This document shows, in pieces, positions 42,158-53,533 of a DNA stretch of 64,000 nt. Position 1 is the first letter of the stretch; every line of letters starts with the position of its first letter. The notes under the pieces were generated by a model that ran no database searches, was not told the DNA's origin, and worked only from the letters and a program-made list of their open reading frames with translations. This DNA comes from Phytomonas francai (taxonomy: Eukaryota; Euglenozoa; Kinetoplastea; Trypanosomatida; Trypanosomatidae), in the NCBI GenBank assembly GCA_001766655.1, contig MJCC01000018.1, positions 127,971 to 191,970 on the forward strand, written 5' to 3'. A program made the position numbers and the translations under genes.

Positions 42158-43563
42158 TAGGTAATCTAATAGTAAAAAGAAGAAACACCGGTTTTATCTC
42201 TATTCCTTGAACCAAAGTGTGAGTTGTGTTGACACACTTCACTACTATTATTGTTACACGTTTTTGTCTTGGCAAAACGTCTATTTTGTTTGATGAGCGA
42301 ATTCAAAGCGAAATAAAAATACCGGAGTACAAAAAAAAAAAAAGAATTCCAACATAGCGCGCGATCCAGCGTTCAACAAAGACATTAAAGAATCCGGAAA
42401 GCTCTTCCATGTTAGACAGGACAAAAAGGGGATCCAACGAGTAATGTATTTAGTTTTACGGTCTAAAATTTATCACCTTTATAAATGGAAGTTCGCTCTC
42501 TGATTTGTAATACATTCAGGTAGAGGACACATCCCTTTTTAGAAGACGGAAAAGCAGGAAGAATCCTTTCTTTTTCAGATTCCTCGAAATATCATGTTTA
42601 TTATTAATTATTTCAAAACGTTCTGGGGTAAGTTAACCAATGGTTTGCGTCTTTTTAGAATATGTGACTCGAAAATAGCAATAACAAAGAGGTTGTTTTA
42701 TTTCGTTCAAAATATCACCATAATAAATGCTTAGCACTGGCACTTCCGTTATAAAGGGTTATCACGTTCTTATTTTTATTATTCACTAACATTTGTTGAA
42801 TACACATCCGATAGCTTTCAAAAAAGTAGCCAAATCCCGAATTCCTGACAACATCCCCCAAATCCGATAGCAACCTTATTATTCCAGACTATTGTTGCAT
42901 CCATACTGTTTACTTTCTCCCCATTCTAATACACTTTTCGTTTCTACCCATTTTAGAGCAATCAACTATTTTTTTTTTTCCATTCTCCGACTCACACTTT
43001 CTCTAAATGTAAAAAGACCAATTTTCATCATTTCACGAGAGGGAGGTTCCAACATAGTACTGTTGCAGTTAAATATGCACGACAGTGTACGCCACTGACT
43101 TCACACTGCTTGGTTTATCATTATCCATTTTAGGTCAAGAAACAGACACACATGGTAAGGGAAAGTGGTGTTTCACAAGGAAAACAAACAAACGAAAAAA
43201 AAAGACGAGCACCATATGCGAACACCTTCGCCATTTGTCTCCTTGTAGTTCTTGCAAGTGTATTATTGAAGCACCGCTGCGAGGGACAAGCCAAATGTAC
43301 GTTTATGCGTGCATTATCAATAGGCAAAATGAGAAGGAATAAAAACAAAATAAAACATCCTGCATCAACAATATTAACACAATAACCATACGAATGGCGT
43401 ATATATATATATAGATATCTAAATCGATATGTATATATCGTGCAGTTTATTTCTACATCGAACGAAATATTTGCATTACTACACCCCATTCCCTGCGCTT
43501 CAAGCCTATCCTTTATTTTTCTTACAAATTATTATTTCGTGTTTTCACCGTTTATGCACCAGT
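42158..43563. other. 1.4-kb AT-rich spacer, no gene seen
   Basis: It contains A-runs (42331-42343) and T-runs (42970-42979), and a (TA)n at about 43400-43412. Short open frames around 43085-43490 overlap on both strands and are not credible. No RNA gene was recognised. Confidence 0.5.
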
Positions 43564-44604
43564 TTAGCTCAACACACGCTTGGCAACGGCGAGGATGTCG
43601 TCAATCTGCGGCTGCGAGGCGGCCTCGAGGGGTTTGCTGTACGGCGCTGGGCAGTCCGCGCAGGCCACCCGCATCATTGGGGCGTCCAGATAATCAAACG
43701 CTTCGCTTTCCATCACGGACGCGCAGATCTCGGCGCCGATGTTGCAAATTGGGAACGACTCGTCCACGGTTATGGCGTGGTGGGTCTTCTTGATCGAGTT
43801 TACGATCGTTTCGCGGTCCAGCGGGCGCAGGGAGCGGAGGTTGATGACCTCCGCCTCGATGCCCTCCGCGGCGAGCCGCTCCGCGGCCTTCATGCTGATA
43901 TCGACCGCGCGCGAGAAGGCGATGATGCTGATGTGGCTGCCCGCGCGCTCGATCTTGGCCTTTCCGAAGGGGATCATGAAGTCCTTGTCGAGGGCCTCGT
44001 CGGAGACGGGGTAGCGCTCGCCGTACATGAGCTCGTGCTCGAGGACGACGACCGGGCTATCGCTGCGGACGGCCGCCTTGAGCATCCCCCGCGCGTCCTC
44101 GGCGCTGTACGGCGCGAGTACGATGAGCCCGGGCACCGAGGCGTACCACGGCGCGTAGCACTGGCTGTGCTGCGCGGCGACGCCGGCGGCGGCGCCGTTG
44201 GGCCCGCGGAAGACGATCGGGCAGGTGAGCTGCCCGCCCGACATGTACCCCCCCTTCGCGGCCGAGTTCACGATGTGGTCGATCGCCTGCATCGCGAAGT
44301 TGAAGGTCATGAACTCGCAGACGGGGCGCAGGCCGTTCAGGGCGGCGCCGACGGCCATCCCTGTCACACCGTACTCCGTGATCGGGGTGTCCACGATGCG
44401 CGTCGCGCCGTGCTTCTCGAGCAGCCCACGCGTGACCTTGTACGCGCCCTGGTAGTTCCCCACCTCCTGCCCCAGCACGAAGACGCGGCCGTCACGCGTG
44501 AGCTCCTCGTCGAGGGCGCTGTTGAGGGCGTCGCGGACGGTCAGGACGGTCGCGGCCCCGCGCCGCCCCGCCCCGCGCACGCCCAGACACGCAAACCGAC
44601 GCAT
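43564..44604 (-). CDS. PDHB: Pyruvate dehydrogenase E1 component, beta subunit
   Basis: From the ATG at 44604 the protein is 346 residues. It has the E1-beta hallmarks: [54 protein letters not shown] with the thiamine-diphosphate-activating Glu (77), [17 protein letters not shown], and the C-terminal domain [13 protein letters not shown]. With E1 alpha it decarboxylates pyruvate and passes the acetyl group to E2 lipoate in mitochondria. The first ~17 residues ([16 protein letters not shown]) are a likely presequence. The frame stays open upstream of this ATG, but the residues there are low-complexity Pro/His. The GPNGAAAGV and AQHSQ spacing identifies pyruvate rather than branched-chain E1 beta with fair confidence. 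Confidence 0.95.
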   Translation of the reverse strand: MRRFACLGVRGAGRRGAATVLTVRDALNSALDEELTRDGRVFVLGQEVGNYQGAYKVTRGLLEKHGATRIVDTPITEYGVTGMAVGAALNGLRPVCEFMTFNFAMQAIDHIVNSAAKGGYMSGGQLTCPIVFRGPNGAAAGVAAQHSQCYAPWYASVPGLIVLAPYSAEDARGMLKAAVRSDSPVVVLEHELMYGERYPVSDEALDKDFMIPFGKAKIERAGSHISIIAFSRAVDISMKAAERLAAEGIEAEVINLRSLRPLDRETIVNSIKKTHHAITVDESFPICNIGAEICASVMESEAFDYLDAPMMRVACADCPAPYSKPLEAASQPQIDDILAVAKRVLS

Positions 44605-45233
44605 CCCGGAAAGACTCAGAAAAACGGGTGGGTGGGGGTGGTGAACCTGGAGATGGTGAGCGGAGAGACTTGGATTCTTTGGGATTCGAAAGAAAGCAAA
44701 CAAAAATAATACCCGGTTGGGTCGTTAGCACTGAATATAGTGGGAAAATAGCTTTTTAGGAAAAAAAACCTTATCGGAAGCTTGATAGCTAGGGAGTAGG
44801 CTAAAACTGGAGAGACGGGGTGCGAAAAGAGGAAACAAGGGAAATTGGGAAAAATCAACGGGGGGCGGGGTCGCTCGTAGGAAGGGCGACAAACAATAGC
44901 CTCCAAACCCCAACTGGAAAGTTCACCCAAAGGGATGCAAACTGCATTAAAGTCGGTAAAGTCTTGCTTATGTTAGACGTTTCCATTTCAGACTACAAAC
45001 CCATTGTAATATCGCTACGTCTAGAATATGGATACTAGTCGAGAGATGGGAGGGATGGGCGCGGTGATGAATCGGGTGGCGCACACATTGCCCCGTTGTA
45101 TTGCTTTAAGTTTATCCAAAACTAAAGAATACTCACGGGAATGGTATATTTTGGTGGTCTCTCTCTCTATCTCTCTTTATATATATATATATAGATAGAT
45201 GGATAGATAGATGTATATAATTTTGTGCGGCCT
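44605..45233. other. Spacer with (TA)n and (GATA)n
   Basis: (TCTC)n then (TA)n and (GATA)n lie at about 45155-45212. No gene is visible. Confidence 0.55.
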
Positions 45234-48200
45234 TCAACGCCGTCGTGAGTATCGCCCGCCGTGATGGTGTCGAGATCGCTTGTGGGAGGGCTCTCGTTTG
45301 CGCTGCTCCCTCGCATCTTCGCCGCGTGCGGGCTCGGGCGAGCGCTCTCGCTTTCGTTGCTCCAAACCCTCCCGCCAACGACGTCGATCTCGCGTTTCTC
45401 GCGCTGCATCCCCTCTACTTTCTATTCGCCTTCCAGACGTCGTGGTCACCGGCGGATCACCGCCCCTCGACGACACCCCGCTGCGTTTGCCGTCAGCCGG
45501 AGGAAGAGGTGCTGGGGCTCTCCGATCCTGCCGCCCTCCCGTAAGAGTCGTCACATTCGACGCATTAACGACAGAAGTGGTATTTGGAGCCGCAGAGCTG
45601 CGCGTGAAAAGATCCGCAACGTCCGCCGCGGGCTCTTTCATCCCCGCCAAGAGCGGCTTCTCCATTTTCACGAGGGCCTGAAAGCCCAACGAAACGATCT
45701 GTGCGCGGCCAAGGGCCTCCCGTCGGGCGAAAATGCAGCGCTGAAAGGCCTCGTCGTACTTCACGACAGGCCTCAGCAGCCAGCGCGCATGCCGGGCGAC
45801 GAAAAAGGCCGCCCAATCGCCGAAAAATGTCCCCTTGGCAAGGCAAAAACGCAGCATCGCGTGAAGCTCGCTCAGGGTATGGCTAAAAAGAGCGTTGGCT
45901 TCCTTTTCGGAGTTTGGAAGGACACCAGCAAACTCCCAACCGCTTTCTGATTTGCAGTTTTGCCGGTACAGCAGCACCACCCCCTCCGCGATATGATGGA
46001 AAAGTATCGCAAGCGAGCGAGATTCGAGCAAACTACGTGAGGCCTGCATGAAAACGCGAGCAATTTCGCGGATTAAACGACGAAGAAAAGCCAGCAACGC
46101 CAGCGGCGCGAAGAAATCCCGCGCGGCCTTGAGAAAAAAATGCCGTACGGCAGCCCCGGCGACGGCTCCATCCACCGGCGATAATAACGCCCGACGAACA
46201 ACGCTGGCGATCAACTTGGCGAAATATTTCCGCGAGGCGGCATCCGAAAGACGAAGGGTATTTTTATCGCTGCCGTCAGGGGTTGTCTCGGCTGTCTTTT
46301 CGGTTTCATTTTTATCCATATCTGCGCCAAGTTCCTGCTCTTTGGCATCACCACTTGTTGCTTGGGCGATCCCCGCGCCATCACCGGATGCCTGCGCTTC
46401 CGAATCCTCCACAGGGCTTTTGTTAACCGCAATACTAATAGTAGAGGGGGTGTTGTCCTTTTTTTTGGGTTCCTTATCAAGGATTTCCTTTTTGAGCACG
46501 CTGACATCGTTTTGAAGCGCCTCGCGCATCTTGTCGAACGCGGCCTTTCGCATTGCTTTTTGAATCTCACCCTTCTCGTCAAGGCTCGCACGTAGGCGGA
46601 GGAGAACCATCCCGTCGTTGAATCCCTGCGCGAGGGAGGCCGTCGTCCCCGTCGTGGTGGGATTCGCATGGCTGCTCCGAAGCAGGGCCTTCGCGCATCC
46701 CAACGGCTGCTCATCCACGTCCTCGAGCTCGACAGACCACAGCCATCTTTCCCACTCCGTACTTCTATTACTACTCCTCCCACTGGTATGGGTATTCGCA
46801 TCCTCCTCCGCATTGCGGTTGGTTTCGTCGGTACCCGCCGTCCCCATTTCGCGCGGGGTCGTAAAGCGAAGCCATAAATCGTCTAATAAACGCGCCTCGC
46901 GGGGGGTTAATTCGCGGGAAGGCCGCGCCTCGGCGAGCGCCTGACGTAGACGACCGAGCGTGCGCCCGAGCCAACCCCGCCGGGCCGCGCCGCTTAGCTT
47001 TGCAGGATTCTTATCCTCGTCGTCTTCGCTCGCCACCTGCGCGCAGAAGCGGAGGATTCCAAAAAACAAAGACGAAAGGACGTCGATCCCGACGGTATTA
47101 TGTGAATTGACGACCATTATGGCGCCTCCCGTCGGGGATTTCGCCGCCGTACCCTCCCCGCTCGCCGTTTTCGACGGGCCACTGGACGCCTCCCAGAGAA
47201 GTCGCTCGCACACGACGCGGCCCGCCTCCACGACGATCGCCGTGAAAAGCCCCGATTCCCCGTTTTCGTCCGCGGTTTCGCCCTCGCGTTCGGCGCCTTT
47301 TGGAAAGAGAAGCGCGTCGAGAAAGGCCCGGGCGTCCGCGCTCACGCCGAGGGCGGGGGCCTCGCGCGGCCGCGCGTAGAATCCGCGGGGGCGCTCGTGC
47401 AGGGCCGCGATCGCCGCGCTCGCCGGGAAGCGCATCCCGCAGACGAGCTCGTCGGACGTCCTCAGCGCGCCGAACTCCAGCCCCAGCGCGCGCAAAGGCG
47501 GCAAAAAAAACGCCGCGAGCCCGTACCGACGAGACCGGACGATGAAATCGTGCAAACCCCGCAAAAGCGAGGACGTCGTGCGCGGAAAGGCGAGCGGAAT
47601 CGCGGCGTGGAGGCCGAAAGGGCCGTCGTCGGAGCTTCTCAGCAGCGTCAGGAACATGAAAAACTCGCTCATCGCGGCGGCGGCCGGGTCCATGGCGGGG
47701 GGGTGGTTTAAGAACTGCTCGATCGCCTGGCGTAAACACGCCGCCAAATTCCTCGTCAGCTCCTTTTCAATTCCCCCCTCGAAAAGGGGGGCGGAGGGGC
47801 TCCCCTGCACATCCCCGTTAAAACCCGTATTCCCCCCTCGCGTGCGGTTCTTCTCGCGGAGGGTGGTCAGCCAGAATCGAAGGCCCTTCCCCAGCGCGCG
47901 AAAGGCGATGGAGAGATTGGGAAAGAACACCTCGGCCGGGCTCACGCGCGTTTCCTTTTCCGAAGCCGAGGAAACTGGCAAAGAGGCGGCATTGCTGTTT
48001 TGAGGAATCGCACTCGCGTTGGGGCTGTTTAGGGTTTCGGAGAGGATGGGGTCGGCCGCGCAATGCCGGGCCACGGTGCTCGCCGCGAGCGCGAGGCCGA
48101 GAATTCTTTGCAGGGTCGCCAGGGGCTGCTGGGCATAGCTGTACGCGATAACGGGGATCAGCTCCGATTCCTTCACGGCCGAGGACGAGGACGTCGGGGC

Positions 48201-50018
48201 AATCGCCTCCGCGAGGTAGGAGGGAAGGAGGTGCGCTAAACGAGCCTGACAAACCTCATGAAACCCAGGATTCACGCTCGAGGACACGGCGGAAGACGAC
48301 AAAGCGGTGAACACCGCGCTTAACTGCGGAAGGCAGCGTTTGTACGCCCCCACCTTGCGTGAGTCCTCCTCCTCTTCTTCGCTTTGCTTCTCTTGCGCAC
48401 CCTTTTCCTTTTCTTCTACTGCCTGCTCGCCGAGGGGTTTCTTCGGGGAAGAAAAAAACACCCGCGCGAGGAGCTCCGTATAGAGTGGCAGCAGTAGGCT
48501 GCTCTCCGCATCCCTCGCTAACCCCCTCGCAACCGCCACACAACGCGCTCTAAACTCACCAAACGCATCTTCCAGACGGCGGTGGTTTGTTTTATTATTT
48601 TCTTCCTCATTCTTTTCTTCCCCCTCTTCGTTTTCCTCATTGTGCGGGAGCATCGCCAACGCCCTTTCGTATAAACGACTACAGGACGGGAGCCATTCTT
48701 GCAAGACCGCAAAAAGTCGCGCAGCGCTTTTGAAATCGATGAAACTCACAAGTGATCTCATCCCACTTATCTCACCAACACAATGCTGAAGCTTCGAGGG
48801 GATCTGAAAAGCAGAGATGGTCGTATCGTGCATTTCCGAAAATTTAGAAATCACCCGCAGGATCTGCGCTCCCTCCTCAAAGTAATCTATTACTTTTATT
48901 TTCTCTTTCGTTCCTATTGTTTGTTCGAGTAAATCCTTCGCAAAGAGGGCGAAGCGCGATAGGCTGCGGAGGCACTCCGCACGAGCAGCCTCGCTTAGGT
49001 CGATCAACCCTCGCGTCCATTCCATTTGGCAAAGTCGGAGCTCCTCGCGCAGGAAATCCCCAACAGCGCTGCGGGGAAAACAAAGCTCCTCCGCAAGAAT
49101 TTCATCCACTGCGAGCGAGACTGGGGTCGCGCGAAGTGCCGGAAGAAATCCACCCGCCCATCGTGAGCGCAGTACCCTCGCATTGCAGCCGCTATTTTCT
49201 TTTTCATTTTCCTCCATTTTTTCTTTTGTAATCTCTTCTAAAGTAGATGAGATAGCGGTAGTAGTAGTAGTACTAGTAGATGTATCTTCTGACGGAAAGC
49301 ACATCTCCCGCAGTAAACCGTCCAGGCAAGTCTCCAGGAGCTGCCGTTCACGCGCATTAGCATCCTTCGCTTCTTTTTTCTCCTCTATGGCATCTACCAA
49401 ACCTGATAGGATCGCGCGGAGAAAGCCTACATATATCTGCTGTTGGAGGGGCTCTAGTTTTTGCCGTTTTGCCGCGGCCATGGCATTATTTTCGCGTGAA
49501 AAAGGGAGATTCGGCAGTGAGGAAGAAGGGCTACTATTATTATTATTCTTATTGTTATTGATAGTGAGCGCTTCTTCGTCTTGCCGGCGCTCCTCTTTTT
49601 CGCCTTCCATCCAGCCGCGGTGCATCGCATTGCGGAGCTGAACAAGACCCGCCGCGAGTCCTTCCTCCGCGAGAAAAGTTTCATGAATTAAGTTTCTCGA
49701 AGAAACCGAGGAAATATCCAATTCCGAAGAGAACTGCGTGTGTACCTTTTGGAATTGCTTTTGCGCAAGCTGCGAGATTAGTTTTAGGCAGTCACTAACT
49801 TCCTCGGCGGCCGTAATATCGGGCGGAGCGGCCTCCTCGAGCAGTTTGCCATGCGTCCACCAATACCCATCATTCTCCTTTTCATTATAATAGCAATTAG
49901 TACTATTAGTATTATTGTGAACAATAGAAGTCGTCAGGTTTTCAGCTTCTTTTTTATTCGAAACAAGCAGGGGACTTGATGACATGTCCCCAGGATCAAC
50001 TGAACTAACCATTTCCAT
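45234..50018 (-). CDS. Unrecognised 1594-residue helical protein with basic C-terminal tail
   Basis: I do not recognise this gene. The start is set at the ATG at 50018; 54 earlier codons are open but hydrophobic and look untranslated. The protein is mostly helical, with long Leu/Ala-rich stretches such as LFAVLQEWLPSCSRLYERAL and MSEFFMFLTLLRSSDDGPFG. Low-complexity inserts include Asn runs (NNNKNNNN, NNN) encoded by ATT repeats near 49528-49550. The last ~75 residues are rich in Arg, Ser, Glu and Asp (RERSPEPARGEDAREQRKRE), like an RS-type nuclear tail. Overall size, helicity and tail are reminiscent of scaffold proteins such as THOC2 or large nucleoporins, but no signature supports either. 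The GC step is visible: the middle (46.9-48.0 kb) is GC-richer than the start. Confidence 0.6.
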   Translation of the reverse strand: MEMVSSVDPGDMSSSPLLVSNKKEAENLTTSIVHNNTNSTNCYYNEKENDGYWWTHGKLLEEAAPPDITAAEEVSDCLKLISQLAQKQFQKVHTQFSSELDISSVSSRNLIHETFLAEEGLAAGLVQLRNAMHRGWMEGEKEERRQDEEALTINNNKNNNNSSPSSSLPNLPFSRENNAMAAAKRQKLEPLQQQIYVGFLRAILSGLVDAIEEKKEAKDANARERQLLETCLDGLLREMCFPSEDTSTSTTTTTAISSTLEEITKEKMEENEKENSGCNARVLRSRWAGGFLPALRATPVSLAVDEILAEELCFPRSAVGDFLREELRLCQMEWTRGLIDLSEAARAECLRSLSRFALFAKDLLEQTIGTKEKIKVIDYFEEGAQILRVISKFSEMHDTTISAFQIPSKLQHCVGEISGMRSLVSFIDFKSAARLFAVLQEWLPSCSRLYERALAMLPHNEENEEGEEKNEEENNKTNHRRLEDAFGEFRARCVAVARGLARDAESSLLLPLYTELLARVFFSSPKKPLGEQAVEEKEKGAQEKQSEEEEEDSRKVGAYKRCLPQLSAVFTALSSSAVSSSVNPGFHEVCQARLAHLLPSYLAEAIAPTSSSSAVKESELIPVIAYSYAQQPLATLQRILGLALAASTVARHCAADPILSETLNSPNASAIPQNSNAASLPVSSASEKETRVSPAEVFFPNLSIAFRALGKGLRFWLTTLREKNRTRGGNTGFNGDVQGSPSAPLFEGGIEKELTRNLAACLRQAIEQFLNHPPAMDPAAAAMSEFFMFLTLLRSSDDGPFGLHAAIPLAFPRTTSSLLRGLHDFIVRSRRYGLAAFFLPPLRALGLEFGALRTSDELVCGMRFPASAAIAALHERPRGFYARPREAPALGVSADARAFLDALLFPKGAEREGETADENGESGLFTAIVVEAGRVVCERLLWEASSGPSKTASGEGTAAKSPTGGAIMVVNSHNTVGIDVLSSLFFGILRFCAQVASEDDEDKNPAKLSGAARRGWLGRTLGRLRQALAEARPSRELTPREARLLDDLWLRFTTPREMGTAGTDETNRNAEEDANTHTSGRSSNRSTEWERWLWSVELEDVDEQPLGCAKALLRSSHANPTTTGTTASLAQGFNDGMVLLRLRASLDEKGEIQKAMRKAAFDKMREALQNDVSVLKKEILDKEPKKKDNTPSTISIAVNKSPVEDSEAQASGDGAGIAQATSGDAKEQELGADMDKNETEKTAETTPDGSDKNTLRLSDAASRKYFAKLIASVVRRALLSPVDGAVAGAAVRHFFLKAARDFFAPLALLAFLRRLIREIARVFMQASRSLLESRSLAILFHHIAEGVVLLYRQNCKSESGWEFAGVLPNSEKEANALFSHTLSELHAMLRFCLAKGTFFGDWAAFFVARHARWLLRPVVKYDEAFQRCIFARREALGRAQIVSLGFQALVKMEKPLLAGMKEPAADVADLFTRSSAAPNTTSVVNASNVTTLTGGRQDRRAPAPLPPADGKRSGVSSRGGDPPVTTTSGRRIESRGDAARETRDRRRWREGLEQRKRERSPEPARGEDAREQRKREPSHKRSRHHHGGRYSRRR

Positions 50019-50350
50019 TGAGAGGAGAGGAGAAACCGATAATCTAAATTGAAGGAAATAAAAAGAAGACTCTTTTGTGTTACTTGTTTGTGTTGGAGTA
50101 AATGTTAAATAGTAGTGGAGTGTGGTGTAGCATGCGGTGAGTACGAGAATAGAGAAAAAGCTTATCGTGGGATCAGACAAACCAAGCGATTGTTTTGAAA
50201 TGTGTTGATGTGCTCTTAAACTTCTTAAAATTCTATAGATCCGCCAATTTCATCTCTGGAAAGCAGAAGACAGTTTTACTCATAAACAGGCAACATCCTG
50301 GGGTTTTGTGTACATACGTTCAAATAAATTAAATACACAACTTATTCCTC
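50019..50350. other. Spacer upstream of the 1594-residue gene
   Basis: AT-rich, open on the minus strand but without a known motif. No RNA gene seen. Confidence 0.5.
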
Positions 50351-50495
50351 ACCTGTACGCTTGGTCCATCTTTTGGAGTCGTATGTCATGATCTTACCGA
50401 GAAGTCAGACTCTCTTCGCCACGGGGTGATGGGAATCAATACCGGTATGCGCAGTCGTACCGTTGTGTATAGAACGGACTGGATAGGGGGGAGGC
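50351..50495 (-). repeat. Dispersed structured repeat, copy 2
   Basis: The minus strand here aligns with the plus strand of 37027-37171. The core hairpin is CCGTTCTATACACAACGG, with one mismatch in the stem relative to copy 1. Other differences are single-base changes spread through the core. This copy is in transcriptional sense with the gene cluster, while copy 1 is antisense. An A-rich 3' tail is not obvious here. Confidence 0.75.
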
Positions 50496-51300
50496 AGGTC
50501 ATCTGCGATCCTCTTTACTCCCACCTGAAGCATAACAAATAACACATACACGTTTAAGACTCGTGTTATATCGCCAAATCGATAGGATTTATCATTCATT
50601 ACTAAAACACCATCATAATTCGCACCCTCCAACAACCACTCTCCCTTTTTGCAAGACAAAGCAGCAGGGTTCATTTTTCCTTTTCCATTTTCTGTCATTT
50701 TTCTTGTCTGCCATGTCATCGATTATATAGAAGAAAGGGAAAGAGAAAAGGAAAACATCCTCTCAAGTGGGAATCTTGAGAGATAGGAAGTTTTTCCCTT
50801 CCTAATGCTTCCTTTTTGTATCTGAAAGTACCATTCCCATGGTTGTTGCCTGAGAGGAAGAAAACAGCAACAACGGCAGTGGTGCCACTTCCAAATAGCA
50901 CCTCCTAGCAAACTATTTCCCATTACATGTTCCCTATCCATCTGTTTCATTTCCCGAGGTTATTTTGTCGGAGCCACTTCTCAAACGAAGAGAGGAAATC
51001 TATGCGAGCCTTTTTTCCTCCTCTCCAGATAGCGTAGAGGGTGGTAAAATGGATGGGAAGCATGGGGAGAAGCAGCCCGTGTGTTTCCTTTTACTTAATA
51101 CACTCTCCTTCCATGATATCCAAAGGCAGCGTCAGCTGAAGGATTGACAAGTCCACTGTTAGCCGAAACAAAATAAACCCATCTAAGCGGAGCTGAAAAG
51201 AAAACCACTTGTCTATAATATTAAATAATGGCAATAGAGAGCTGATCATTTCTTTAAAAACTTTTCCTTTGTCACGCCTTTTTAAATACTTTACTTTTTT
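50496..51300. other. Spacer, no gene seen
   Basis: Contains short open frames on both strands with low-quality composition. Purine-rich plus-strand tract at about 50731-50755. No gene called. Confidence 0.5.
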
Positions 51301-52312
51301 TCAGGGCTTTCCAGATCCAAACGTTCGATCGCGTGCGCCCATCATCACCCCACGTCCACGACCGAACCTCCCTCCCCTTGACGGCCCTTCCCCCCCTCCG
51401 CTTCTCCCGCCAAACCCACCGCCGCGTTCACGTGGATTCGCAAGATTGTCCCTCCCGTGTGGGGGAGGCCCTCTCGGGCCTCTTTCTCCTCCTCCCCTTC
51501 CCCTTCCCCTTCCTCTTTCTCTTCCTTGATAAGGGGTCTCGTTGTCAAGCCCGAGCATTGTTTGCATGGTTGCACGCTGGAGGTCCCTCACGGCGTAGCG
51601 CTGGTGGGCGAGGGGGCTGGCCGCGACGAAGAGGACCTTGTCTGTGGGCCTCTCCTTCACCACGAAGAGGTGCCGCCGCATGCGGAGAAAGCCGCTGAGG
51701 CCGCCGTACTTCTCGCTCACCGCCTCCTGGATCTCGTCGGGGAGCTGGGCGTGGAGCGACTTCACGGAGACGGCGGCGGCGCCCCGCGGGAGGACGCGGA
51801 AGAGCGAGGCTAGGATGACGTCGTCATCGCGCATCGCGCTGCGCGTGGCCGGGCTGAGTATGCCGTCCCCGGTCCGGTTCGCGTACAGGCCCATGCGCGA
51901 GGACTCATTGGGCGGGCTCAGCTGCACCGTCACCCCGCCCCCCCCCACGCTCCTACTGGGACCACGCGGACCCTGGCGGGAGGGGGGGCCCCTGTTACTC
52001 ATAGAGGGGTCTCTGTTACTCATAGAGNNNNNNNNNNNNNNNNNNNNNNNNNNNNNNNNNNNNNNNNNNNNNNNNNNNNNNNNNNNNTCTGTTACTCATA
52101 GAGGGGTCTCTGTTACTCATAGAGAGGCCTCTGTTACTCATAGAGGGGTCTCTGTTACTCATAGAGGGGTCTCTGTTACTCAAAAGGGCCCCCCTGTGCC
52201 CCAGGGGGGAGGCTTTACTATAGGAGAGGGGAGTGGGGGAGAGGGGCGCGCGGCCTCGGCCGCCACTCGCGACCCCCCCTCCCGCGCGCAGGAGGCGCAG
52301 GAAGGAACGCAT
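51301..52312 (-). CDS. RGG-rich protein with mitochondrial-type presequence and winged-helix-like core
   Basis: Two open pieces in different frames on either side of a 60-N gap encode the same heptad-like repeat in the right phase (RDPSMSN, from a 21-bp unit), so they very probably form one gene starting at the ATG at 52312. The start MRSFLRLLRAGGGVASGG looks like a mitochondrial presequence. After the repeats comes a core (ILASLFRVLPRGAAAVSVKS, LSGFLRMRRHLFVV, HQRYAVRDLQRATMQTML) that could be a winged helix. The C-terminal ~75 residues are an RGG/GRGRG tract. RGG proteins with such cores are common in kinetoplastid mitochondrial RNA-editing and processing complexes, so an RNA-binding role is likely. 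The exact identity is unknown. Gap size must be wrong by one or two bases modulo three. Confidence 0.6.
51991..52182. repeat. 21-bp minisatellite in coding sequence (contains a 60-N gap at 52028-52087)
   Basis: The unit is TCTGTTACTCATAGAGGGG plus TC on the plus strand, seen at least six times, with one variant (AGAGAGGCC). On the coding strand it encodes Arg-Asp-Pro-Ser-Met-Ser-Asn. Copy number across the gap is unknown, so the protein may be longer or shorter than drawn. Confidence 0.9.
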
Positions 52313-53533
52313 GCGACAATGCGACCCCCGGTCCCAACACAGACGAGAAAGACGAGGAGGACCCTTCGCTCCTTTCGCTTGAGTACGTCGGCTCCTTTTT
52401 CCCTCTTTGAGCGCGCGCTCTCTCTCTTTCGCTCTCTAATGTTGTTGCTGTTGTGTGTGGTCTGCTTGAAGGCTGCACAATTTCATTGATGGGATGAGGA
52501 AGAAAAAGAAATCGGATTAAAGCCATTAGGGGGAGGGGGGGGGGGGGCCTTGCTGGGGCATCTCCATTCAAAATTTAGCGGCAAATAATGGATTTGACAT
52601 TCTCACAAAAGGGTAAACTGGGAAATAAAATCACTGTTTACTCGGATCTTGCACAATTACTTATTCGCCACAGCGAAACATGGGAAAAGATTTTTTTGAT
52701 TTCATTTTCAGTTTCATACAGAACCATCTCACGCGTTTATTTCAACATTTAAGGGGAAGAGTGCGGTGAACGGAGTGATTTTGTTCAAGGTAATTATCAA
52801 AGACAAGCAAATCAACATACGGTACTACTTGATACAAATATTTTTAAACAAGAAAATGAACAAACAAGCGTTGAAAAGGAAAAGTGATTAAATAATTTAT
52901 AGCAATAAAAACAACTCCAAATCGTAGTGGGGAAAATATAAACGAAATTATGCGCGGTAAACAGATTAGAACTACTAGTGATGGCCATCAAGTTTTGCCA
53001 TCGACGAGCGGACAGCTTCTATAAGATACAATAAATAACAAGTACTGTATTTTGATCCATTCTAAGGCTGAAGATAAAAACGTAAAAAATAATCGACACG
53101 ATGAAAAATAATAAAATAAAAAACAGGAAAGAATAAAACATTGACTATGATAAGATAGAAATATCAGTAAAATAATTCAACCAATGCACAACGCCGAATA
53201 TTACACTTTTTTTCCCTGTTTACATAAGAAGGTATATGTGATAGAATAAACACTTATTTAACATAGCAAAGAAAAGGAATGAAAGGTGGAGAGGGAAATC
53301 GAATCAAGCCAATCTTCTAGGGGAAAATCAGCTCTTGATATAACATATACATATACATATACATATATAGATATATACATCGAGCGTTATTTCAAATAAT
53401 GTCAATCCTCGAGCTTGGTGAATTAGCAAAAGTTATGAGAAACGTATAGCCTATCTATACGCGCAAGAATTAGCATTTTTACTTTCCGAAACCTCCTTTA
53501 TCTTTCACCCTTGGTTGATTCCCTCCCCCCCCT
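52313..53533. other. 1.2-kb AT-rich spacer
   Basis: Contains a G-tract at about 52530-52548, an (ATATAC)n stretch at about 53340-53368, and otherwise featureless AT-rich sequence. No gene was recognised. Confidence 0.5.

Noticed and set aside
50019..50180. Upstream extension of the 1594-residue protein
   Set aside because: The 54 codons look like untranslated hydrophobic/Thr-rich sequence; the ATG at 50018 starts a normal polar N-terminus.
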